From: an uncultured Azospirillum sp.
GTDB taxonomy: Bacteria; Pseudomonadota; Alphaproteobacteria; RF32; CAG-239
Direction of reading: 5' to 3'
Length of the DNA stretch: 64,000 nucleotides
Assembly: GCA_900542055.1 (NCBI GenBank)
Contig: UQMA01000001.1
Span: 17,655 to 81,654, forward strand
Under the pieces are notes generated by a model. That model did not search any database. It saw nothing but the letters and a program-made list of their open reading frames with translations, and was not told where the DNA came from. A program made the position numbers and the translations under genes. Positions 57,847-64,000 of this stretch are shown piece by piece. Numbering within the stretch: the first letter of the stretch is position 1; every line of letters begins with the position of its first letter.

Positions 57847-59271
57847 CTATTTAATGTGCACCGTATGTAAAATATTGGTACGCCCCTTAACTCCAAGCGG
57901 AAAACCGCCGGTAATTATAATATGGTCGCCATGATGAGCAAAACCGCTGTCTAAAGCAATTTTTACAGCATTGTCTTCAAATTTTGCAAAACTTGAAAAA
58001 TGCGACTTTTTAATAAAAGGCCTTGCTCCCCAAACCAAAGCCAGCTGGCAGGCAACTTTTTCTTCGGGAGTAACAGCAATAATTGGAATATTAGGTCTTT
58101 CACGAGCAATCAAAAATGTTGTTTTACCTGAAGATGTATAAGTTACAACACCGGCAACTTTATCTAAAACTTTTGAAATCTCACTGGCCGCATAAGTAAT
58201 TGAATCAGCTTCTCCAATACAACAAGAAGATTCCTGCGCCTTTTTCATATATTGGAAAAACAAAGGATCTGCTTCAACCTGAGTAATAATATTACTCATC
58301 ATTTTAACCGCTTCAACAGGATATTTGCCGGCGGCGGTTTCTGCAGAAAGCATAACGGCATCACAGCCATCATAAACGGCTGTTGCCACATCTGAAACTT
58401 CAGCTCTGGTCGGAGTCGGTTTTTCAATCATAGATTCCAGCATTTGAGTTGCAACAATGACAGGACGCGCCAAACGCCGGCAGGCATTTACTATTTTCTT
58501 TTGCAAAACCGGAACAGTCTGCAAAGGACACTCAACACCCAAATCTCCTCGTGCGACCATAATACCGTCAGAAAGGCGGATAATTTCATCCAGTTCTGTA
58601 ATTGCGCTCGGTTTTTCGAGTTTAGATATAATCAAAGCTTTATCGCCGATTAATTCTCTGGCCTCACGCACATCATCAGCAGATTGCACAAAAGACAAAC
58701 AAACCCAATCGACCCCTTGTTTGAGGGCAAATTTCAAATCTTCGCGGTCTTTTTCGGTGATAGCGGATATAGGCAGTTTTATATTTGGTAAATTAACACC
58801 CTTATGGCTTGAAAGTTCACCGCCAACCTTTACTTTTGTTACCGCACTGTTATTTGTTTTTGAAATTATTTCCAAAACGATATTACCGTCATTAAGCAAA
58901 AGTTCATCTCCTGCTTTTATGGCTGCAAAAATTTCTTTGTGAGGCAAAGTGACTCTGTCTTTTGTCCCCAATTCATTTTTCATATCAAGGACAAACTGCT
59001 GTCCTTCGCGCAACAGAACTTTGCCGTCCTTAAATTCGCCGACGCGCAGTTTAGGACCTTGCATATCAGCGACAACGGCAATGTGCAAACCTTTTTGTTT
59101 GGACAGTTTCCTCACAATATTCAATCTCTGTTTGTGCTCTTTGTGAGTACCATGGCTGAAATTAAAACGAAAAGCATCGGCTCCCGCATCAATCAATGCC
59201 GAAATTTTTTCTTCGCTGGCGGAAGATGGTCCGATAGTTGCTAAAATATGGGTACATGTTTTTCTTGGCAT
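57847..59271 (-). CDS. pyk: Pyruvate kinase
   Basis: Converts phosphoenolpyruvate and ADP to pyruvate and ATP in glycolysis. The N-terminal THILATIGPSSAS, the FNFSHGTHKEH, the PKLRVGEF, the catalytic lysine region IISKLEKPSAITELDEI, the MVARGDLGVE and the potassium/metal motif TQMLESM are all present, and the C-terminal regulatory domain is included. Length (474) is typical. It stands alone, convergent-free on its downstream side and divergent from gapR. Confidence 0.97.
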   Translation of the reverse strand: MPRKTCTHILATIGPSSASEEKISALIDAGADAFRFNFSHGTHKEHKQRLNIVRKLSKQKGLHIAVVADMQGPKLRVGEFKDGKVLLREGQQFVLDMKNELGTKDRVTLPHKEIFAAIKAGDELLLNDGNIVLEIISKTNNSAVTKVKVGGELSSHKGVNLPNIKLPISAITEKDREDLKFALKQGVDWVCLSFVQSADDVREARELIGDKALIISKLEKPSAITELDEIIRLSDGIMVARGDLGVECPLQTVPVLQKKIVNACRRLARPVIVATQMLESMIEKPTPTRAEVSDVATAVYDGCDAVMLSAETAAGKYPVEAVKMMSNIITQVEADPLFFQYMKKAQESSCCIGEADSITYAASEISKVLDKVAGVVTYTSSGKTTFLIARERPNIPIIAVTPEEKVACQLALVWGARPFIKKSHFSSFAKFEDNAVKIALDSGFAHHGDHIIITGGFPLGVKGRTNILHTVHIK

Positions 59272-59412
59272 AACTTTTTCCTATGATATTTATTATTAAA
59301 TATGTATTAGCACAACTTTTTATTCTTGGTAAAGCTAAATTTATTTCTTGTCAAAATATATAGGCTTTGTTAATCTCCGTTACAACAAATTTTAATATTT
59401 TAGGAGAAAAAA

Positions 59413-59655
59413 ATGACCGAAGTTGGAGGAATTGCAACAGATCGCTTGCGTTCGCTGATTGAACGCATTGAGCGCCTTGAAGAAGAAAAGAAAGCTCTTG
59501 GCGGCGATATCCGCGATATTTATGCCGAAGCGAAATCAGCCGGTTTCGACGTTAAAATTATGCGCACAATCATCAAGCTGCGCAAGATGAACGCCAGTGA
59601 CCGCGAAGAGCAGGAATATTTACTTGATACCTATCGCAAAGCGTTGGATTTATAA
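59413..59655 (+). CDS. gapR: GapR-family nucleoid-associated protein (DUF2312)
   Basis: An 80-residue coiled-coil DNA-binding protein restricted mostly to alphaproteobacteria; GapR clamps overtwisted DNA and aids replication and transcription. The sequence RLRSLIERIERLEEEKKALGGDIRDIYAEAKSAGFDVKIMRTIIKLRKM (given in parts) is the family core. The start ATG at 59413 has an AGGAGA ribosome-binding site. Its 3' end overlaps the convergent chromate-transporter gene by six bases. This gene is one of the strongest taxonomic signals in the window. Confidence 0.95.
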   Translation: MTEVGGIATDRLRSLIERIERLEEEKKALGGDIRDIYAEAKSAGFDVKIMRTIIKLRKMNASDREEQEYLLDTYRKALDL

Positions 59656-60168
59656 TTGTAAAACAACGCCGATTAATCCGCCGAGAACAATATATAAAAT
59701 GGGGTGCAGTTTCACAAAATGAATTGCGCCCCAAAATATTGCACAAATCACCGCCGTTTTTATATCAACAAGAACCAATTTTCCCAATTCAATACCGGCA
59801 AAGAGAATCAAGGCTATAACCGCCGGATGCACAGCATGCATCAAATTTGTAAAAACATTGGATTCTCTGTATTTGTCAAGCAGCTTCGCAATTGCCACAA
59901 TAATAACCATTGACGGAAAAACCAACCCGACTGTCGCTGTCAAGCTTCCTAAGATTCCGGCTGCCTTAAATCCGGCAAAAGTTGCCATATTAACTCCTAT
60001 CGGCCCTGGAGAAGATTCAGACACCGCTATCATATCGACCAATTCACGGGAAGAAAACCATGGATATTTTTCAGCCAATTCAAAAAGAAATGGAACCGTT
60101 ACCATTCCTCCGCCCAAAGCAAACAGCCCTATTTTACAAAATTCAAAAAACAGCGATGCATAAATCAT
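59650..60168 (-). CDS. ChrA-type chromate transporter, half-size subunit (second gene)
   Basis: A 172-residue membrane protein with one CHR domain. It shows FCKIGLFALGGGMVTVPFLFE, PGPIGVNMATFAGFKAAG and a PSMVIIVAIAKLLDKY stretch, typical of one half of ChrA. Members of this short class occur in pairs, and the two halves are thought to assemble with opposite membrane orientation. Its start overlaps the other half by four bases. Substrates include chromate or sulfate, but many family members may have other anions as substrates. Confidence 0.88.
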   Translation of the reverse strand: MIYASLFFEFCKIGLFALGGGMVTVPFLFELAEKYPWFSSRELVDMIAVSESSPGPIGVNMATFAGFKAAGILGSLTATVGLVFPSMVIIVAIAKLLDKYRESNVFTNLMHAVHPAVIALILFAGIELGKLVLVDIKTAVICAIFWGAIHFVKLHPILYIVLGGLIGVVLQL

Positions 60169-60695
60169 TTTTTAGTTTTCCTTTGCATAAAAAGTCCAAA
60201 AGCTGCAGCGCCGGCAACAACCCAAACCGGAGATAGAGAAAGAAAAATCATCACGGCTACAGCCAAAATAAAAATCAACCATTGATATTTATCTTTTATA
60301 TTTTTCTTCCACATTCCAAAAACAACATCCAGCATTAAAGCTATTACCACAACTCTAATTCCCGTAAATGCATGAACAACATACGGATTATCAAAAAATA
60401 TATTTAAAATGTTGGCCAATGTCATAATGATAATCAACGACGGCGCTATAATTCCGGCCGTTGCAACAAGGGCACCCGCTATTCCTTTAAGTTTGTATCC
60501 GGTAAAAGTGGAAACATTTACTGCTATAATGCCGGGGGTGCATTGACCAATAGAGTAATAATCCATTATTTCATCTTCGGTAAGCCATTTTTTTCTTTCA
60601 ATAAGTTCCGCCTGCAATAAAGGTATCATGGCGTACCCGCCACCGAAAGTGAACAAACCGACCTTAAAAAAAGACCAAAACAATTCTAAAAGCAT
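60165..60695 (-). CDS. ChrA-type chromate transporter, half-size subunit (first gene)
   Basis: A 176-residue membrane protein with one CHR domain: FFKVGLFTFGGGYAMIPLLQ, MDYYSIGQCTPGIIAVNVSTFTGYK and APSLIIIMTLANIL are the family motifs. With its partner gene it makes a two-part ChrA. The gene order (this gene first) and the overlap of four bases make co-translation likely. Its 5' end is 80 bases from the divergent pntAA. Confidence 0.88.
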   Translation of the reverse strand: MLLELFWSFFKVGLFTFGGGYAMIPLLQAELIERKKWLTEDEIMDYYSIGQCTPGIIAVNVSTFTGYKLKGIAGALVATAGIIAPSLIIIMTLANILNIFFDNPYVVHAFTGIRVVVIALMLDVVFGMWKKNIKDKYQWLIFILAVAVMIFLSLSPVWVVAGAAAFGLFMQRKTKK

Positions 60696-60774
60696 TTTAC
60701 ATACCGCCTATTCAAAAAAAATTAAACGCGATTATATCCTGAGATACTTTCTTATTTGTTAAAACGAGGTAAAT

Positions 60775-61746
60775 ATGTTGATTGGCGTTATAAAAGAAAA
60801 AACACAAAACGAGCAAAGGATTGCCATAAGTCCTCCGGTGGCAGGACAATTGACCAAAGAAGGAATACATGTATTAATAGAAAATAACGCTGGAATTTCT
60901 GCCGGTTACAAAAATACCGATTTTACTGCTCAAGGCGCTGAAATTATTGATTCTCCAGTTGCTATATGTCAATCTTGCAATATGCTTTTAAAAGTTTGGG
61001 CTCCTCTTCACGAAGAATGGCAAAACTTATCGCATATGCCTGTTGTTATAGCTGATTTCAGCCGTGCTGTTCTTCCAAATTTTCCGTTCCGTGCTTTCGC
61101 ATTAGAAAAAATCCCCCGCATATCACGGGCGCAAAATATGGATATTTTATCATCACAAAGCAATCTTATTGGTTACAAAGCCGTAATCAAAGCCTTAAAC
61201 AAAATAAAAAAATGCGCCCCGATGATGATTACGGCTGCAGGCACTTTACCGCCTTTAAGAATTTTTATTTGGGGATTAGGCGTTGCCGGACTGCAGGCAG
61301 CAGCAACAGCCAAACGTCTCGGCGCCAAAGTTTATGCTTCAGACATAAGACCCGAAACTGCAAGCCATGCCGCTTCCGTAGGCGCTCTTTTCATAAAAAC
61401 CAAAGACATTTATAAAAATTTGCCAAATTTTGATTTAATTATTACGGCCGCCGGAAGTTTTGGAAAATCTCCCGTTTTAATAAAACAAACATTATTTTCC
61501 GAAATCCCATCACAAAATTTGATTTTTGATATTTCCGGCAATGTCGAAAGCGGAATTTCGGCACCAAATTTAATTCGCAATTATAATTTAATTTCAGAAC
61601 TCGCAACATCGGCAAGTCAACTATACGCCAATAACATATATAATTTTTTTCACCTCATTTACGATTTTGATCAGCAAGAACTGAATTTAAATTTTAACAA
61701 TCCTATAATTAACGCCACTTATTTAGGAGAAAGAAAAAATGTTTGA
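60775..61746 (+). CDS. pntAA: NAD(P) transhydrogenase subunit alpha part 1
   Basis: The NAD(H)-binding domain (dI) of the proton-pumping transhydrogenase. The sequence IGVIKEKTQNEQRIAISP opens the domain, RAQNMDILSSQSNLIGYKAV holds the mobile-loop Arg-Gln-Asp residues that position NAD, and FIWGLGVAGLQAAATAKRLGA is the nucleotide fold. Length (323) is short compared with about 370-380 in other alphaproteobacteria, lost mostly at the C-terminus. The next gene overlaps by eight bases, as in the three-gene pnt operons of this class. Confidence 0.93.
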   Translation: MLIGVIKEKTQNEQRIAISPPVAGQLTKEGIHVLIENNAGISAGYKNTDFTAQGAEIIDSPVAICQSCNMLLKVWAPLHEEWQNLSHMPVVIADFSRAVLPNFPFRAFALEKIPRISRAQNMDILSSQSNLIGYKAVIKALNKIKKCAPMMITAAGTLPPLRIFIWGLGVAGLQAAATAKRLGAKVYASDIRPETASHAASVGALFIKTKDIYKNLPNFDLIITAAGSFGKSPVLIKQTLFSEIPSQNLIFDISGNVESGISAPNLIRNYNLISELATSASQLYANNIYNFFHLIYDFDQQELNLNFNNPIINATYLGERKNV

Positions 61747-62008
61747 TTTTAGCGTACTGTTTATCATTTTCATTTTAACGGCTTTTATCGGATATTTTGC
61801 CGTTTTGGGAGTAACCCCCGCCCTTTATTCTCCTTTAATGAGTGTTTCAAATGCCATTTCAGGCATTGTTATAATCGGAGCCATAGCTTTAGGTGACAAT
61901 TGGTGGGGAGCAATAGCCGTCTTTCTTGCTGCCGTAAACATATTCGGCGGTTTTACCGTATCTGAAAGAATGTTATCGATGTTTAAGAAAAAAGAGAGGC
62001 AAAAATGA
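61739..62008 (+). CDS. pntAB: NAD(P) transhydrogenase subunit alpha part 2
   Basis: A small membrane protein of 89 residues with three hydrophobic helices that forms part of the proton channel (dII). It shows LFIIFILTAFIGYFAVLGVTPALYSPLMSVSNAISGIVIIGA (given in parts), the family pattern with the NAISG motif. It is flanked by pntAA (overlap of eight) and pntB (overlap of four), so it belongs to the split transhydrogenase operon. Confidence 0.95.
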   Translation: MFDFSVLFIIFILTAFIGYFAVLGVTPALYSPLMSVSNAISGIVIIGAIALGDNWWGAIAVFLAAVNIFGGFTVSERMLSMFKKKERQK

Positions 62009-63342
62009 CCGAAATTTCCATATATTTAATCTGCATTATCGCTTTCATATCGGCAATCCGGTTGTTATCCGCACCGCAAACTGCCGTTAAAGGAGAATAT
62101 TGGGCGACAATCGGAATGATTGTTGCAATATTTTACGCTTTTCTCAATTTTTCACATGTGCCATACAAACTTATCATTGCTTTATTTTTCGGAGCTCTTA
62201 TAGGGTTTGTCAGCGGACGCAAAATTAAAATTTCAGCGCTTCCGCAAATGGTTGCCGTTTTTAACGGATTAGGAGGCGGAGCAACCGTCGCTGTTGCCAT
62301 TGGGGAATTTTTAACTCTAAATTCTTTTTCATTCATTCTGCCGATAAGCATTTTAACCGGCGCCGTTACTTTCACAGGATCTTTGATTGCTTTTGGAAAA
62401 TTGCAGGGCTTTATATTATCTGAAACAAATTTTAAAACAGTTTTTAATCTTCTAAATCCAATATTGGCTTTGATTACATTTTCGTTATTTGCATATTTTA
62501 TTATCAATCCAGAAAAAGAATATTTTTATATATTAATCTTTTTCGCTTTGCTTTTGGGAATAGCTTTAATCTTACCAATTAACGGGGCAGATATGCCGGT
62601 CGTAATATCAGCTCTTAATTCACTTTCCGGATGGGCATCAGTGACAATCGGTTTTGTACAAAATAATATTTTAATGATTTCCGTAGGAACAATTGTCGGT
62701 GCAAGCGGAACTATTTTAACCTGTTTTATGGCAAAAGCCATGAATACTGCTCTGAGCAATTTCTTTTATGTTCGAAAAACAAACATTCAAAAAGAAAGAG
62801 AAGGCAGCCTAACAGCCAGATCAGGAAGCCCCAAAGATGCCGCATTTATTATGGAAAACTCTCAAAAAATAATTATTGTCCCCGGATTCGGAATGGCTGC
62901 CGCTTCTGCTCAACATGCGCTTAAATCTATGGCCGATTTACTAAAAAACAAATATCAAGTTGAAGTTAAATTTGCCATTCATCCGGTTGCCGGACGAATG
63001 CCGGGGCATATGAATGTTTTACTGGCAGAAGCTAATGTTGATTATAATGATATTTACGAACTTGAAGATATTAATCGTGATTTTGCTACGGCTGACGTGG
63101 CTTATATTATCGGAGCAAACGATATAACCAATCCGGAAGCGCAAAACAATCCGGATTCGCCTTTATACGGAATGCCTGTTTTCGATGTTGGACAAGCCAA
63201 AACCGTCTTTTTTGTAAAACGCACTTTAGGAAGCGGTTATTCAGGCACAGACAACCCCTTGTTTTTTGCTCCCAATACAATAATGCTCTATGGAGACGCT
63301 AAAAAAATCACCGAAGAAATTGATAAAATTTTAGAGCAATGA
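62005..63342 (+). CDS. pntB: NAD(P) transhydrogenase subunit beta
   Basis: Eight or nine membrane helices (dII part) followed by the NADP(H)-binding domain dIII. Key regions: VFNGLGGGATVAVAIGE, ALNSLSGWASVTIGF and, in dIII, IIVPGFGMAAASAQHALKSMADLL (given in parts), MPGHMNVLLAEANV and YIIGANDITNPEAQ. Length (445) is normal for the PntB of this operon type. The enzyme couples hydride transfer from NADH to NADP with proton entry, giving NADPH for biosynthesis. The end overlaps the convergent M50-like gene by 12 bases. Confidence 0.96.
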   Translation: MTEISIYLICIIAFISAIRLLSAPQTAVKGEYWATIGMIVAIFYAFLNFSHVPYKLIIALFFGALIGFVSGRKIKISALPQMVAVFNGLGGGATVAVAIGEFLTLNSFSFILPISILTGAVTFTGSLIAFGKLQGFILSETNFKTVFNLLNPILALITFSLFAYFIINPEKEYFYILIFFALLLGIALILPINGADMPVVISALNSLSGWASVTIGFVQNNILMISVGTIVGASGTILTCFMAKAMNTALSNFFYVRKTNIQKEREGSLTARSGSPKDAAFIMENSQKIIIVPGFGMAAASAQHALKSMADLLKNKYQVEVKFAIHPVAGRMPGHMNVLLAEANVDYNDIYELEDINRDFATADVAYIIGANDITNPEAQNNPDSPLYGMPVFDVGQAKTVFFVKRTLGSGYSGTDNPLFFAPNTIMLYGDAKKITEEIDKILEQ

Positions 63343-63897
63343 AACAAGCCAGGCTGCAAACAATATGCTATACAGCAAAATTCCTTTCAAATACATGCCG
63401 GCCACTCTGAAATCAGCGCCGGAAGGCATCGCATTTTCGATAATTATCGTTTGCAGCAACACATACAAAATATAGTTAACGGCTGTTAAAGGCATTATCG
63501 GCAGATAATAACGATTAATCATAAAACCTATAACCAACAAAAAAAGAGGAGCCATGGCAGAAGGAACAGCGTTATAAAAAGTTACATTGCGAAAACCTAC
63601 ACTTCCCATAACATAGCTGCCGTCAGAAGCTTTACGCGGAAAAATAGTAAAATTGCATGGTCTGGCATTGAGCAGCAAACCTACGGTAAAATGCATTAAT
63701 TCATGCAAAATCGTCCCCGGAATATTAACCAAAGCACTAGCCCACATACTGCTGTAAGTATTATATTTCAGGCGCATTAAAACAATAACCAATAAAATGA
63801 GCAAAAAACGGTTATTGGTCAACAGCGTCAAAAAATCAGGGCTATTAAGCCAATAATCTATTTTTCGTATTAATATCTGTAAAAAATCCATACTCAT
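63331..63897 (-). CDS. M50-like membrane metalloprotease-type protein
   Basis: A 188-residue membrane protein with about four to five hydrophobic segments and the zinc motif HELMH (His65, Glu66, His69) in GTILHELMHFTVGLLL, typical of the M50 (site-2 protease) superfamily. A later Asp in GADFRVAG might be the third ligand. The N-terminal and PDZ-like parts of RseP-type proteases are missing, so this is a minimal form. Its ATG overlaps the stop of the upstream partial gene (ATGA), so the two are coupled. The substrate is unknown. Confidence 0.7.
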   Translation of the reverse strand: MSMDFLQILIRKIDYWLNSPDFLTLLTNNRFLLILLVIVLMRLKYNTYSSMWASALVNIPGTILHELMHFTVGLLLNARPCNFTIFPRKASDGSYVMGSVGFRNVTFYNAVPSAMAPLFLLVIGFMINRYYLPIMPLTAVNYILYVLLQTIIIENAMPSGADFRVAGMYLKGILLYSILFAAWLVSLL

Positions 63898-64000
63898 TGC
63901 TCCTTATCCAAAAGCGTTACGCCTGCCAAAAATGTATCGGCAAAAATCCGGCAAACATTTTCACGGTTAACGTTTTTTAGTCCTTCAAACATATCGGCAG
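63894..64000 (-). CDS. C-terminal fragment of an unidentified protein (runs off the window)
   Basis: Thirty-four codons end at a TGA at 63894-63896, reading ADMFEGLKNVNRENVCRIFADTFLAGVTLLDKEQ in two parts (ADMFEGLKNVNRENV and CRIFADTFLAGVTLLDKEQ). The stop overlaps the start of the M50-like gene (ATGA), which supports a real gene and co-translation. The remaining sequence lies outside, so no function can be given. Confidence 0.5.
   Translation of the reverse strand, partial: ADMFEGLKNVNRENVCRIFADTFLAGVTLLDKEQ

Overview
The window looks like chromosome of an AT-rich, diderm alphaproteobacterium, probably an uncultured anaerobic or host-associated lineage. The alphaproteobacterial signals are a GapR/DUF2312 gene, the three-gene pntAA-pntAB-pntB transhydrogenase, a DUF2333 protein next to murJ, a YcgN cysteine-cluster protein and a rpsB-tsf pair with a folded rpsB leader. 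The outer-membrane lifestyle is shown by LptE, an LptM-like mini-lipoprotein, a beta-barrel protein and many signal peptides. HydG, the maturase that builds the CO/CN ligands of [FeFe]-hydrogenase, argues for hydrogen metabolism under anoxia. No phage, insertion sequence, CRISPR array or rRNA operon is visible.

Layout. 1-6250: end of a probable xerD, aroK, rpsB-tsf, dnaJ and hydG. 6296-12378: a glycosyltransferase, tRNA-Arg(CCU), a secreted GH24 lysozyme-like protein, an M20 peptidase, an SH3b protein with an orphan PilT/GspE-like ATPase, a TlpA-like thioredoxin and an LptM-like lipoprotein. 12391-15294: a tightly coupled TerY-type vWA / PP2C phosphatase / membrane-anchored kinase triad. 15363-24390: a nitronate-monooxygenase-like flavoprotein with a cysteine cluster, a BI-1 protein, dnaB-ycgN-DUF45, tRNA-Arg(CCG), rpmB, grpE and a glycogen-synthase-like gene. 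24442-28782: secreted and surface proteins of unknown function, including a very cysteine-rich 865-residue protein. 28970-38560: leuS-lptE-holA-methyltransferase on one strand, then rsmB and three genes of an apparent operon on the other. 38580-42000: tRNA-Ser(CGA), a second GH24-like protein, small accessory genes, a frameshifted TfoX-GNAT chimera and tRNA-Gly(GCC). 42034-50280: groES-groEL, a voltage-gated cation channel, a prepilin peptidase, and the murJ-DUF2333-nfu-bax-gloB operon. 50439-55807: a small orphan gene, a hairpin-rich spacer, and a lipoprotein-comM-modular repeat protein operon. 56019-64000: rpsF-rpsR-rplI, an outer-membrane barrel, pyk, gapR, a split chromate transporter, pnt genes and an M50-like membrane protease.

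Most genes are housekeeping (translation, chaperones, replication, envelope assembly). groES, grpE and dnaJ share a promoter architecture, CTTGmS-N17-CTAAmT, found here by eye, which suggests a common heat-shock control. The accessory content most worth study is the TerY-P-like triad, the 897-residue repeat protein encoded with comM, the unusual selectivity filter of the channel, and the TfoX-GNAT gene remnant. Function assignments rest on motif recognition from the translated sequence only; no database search was run.
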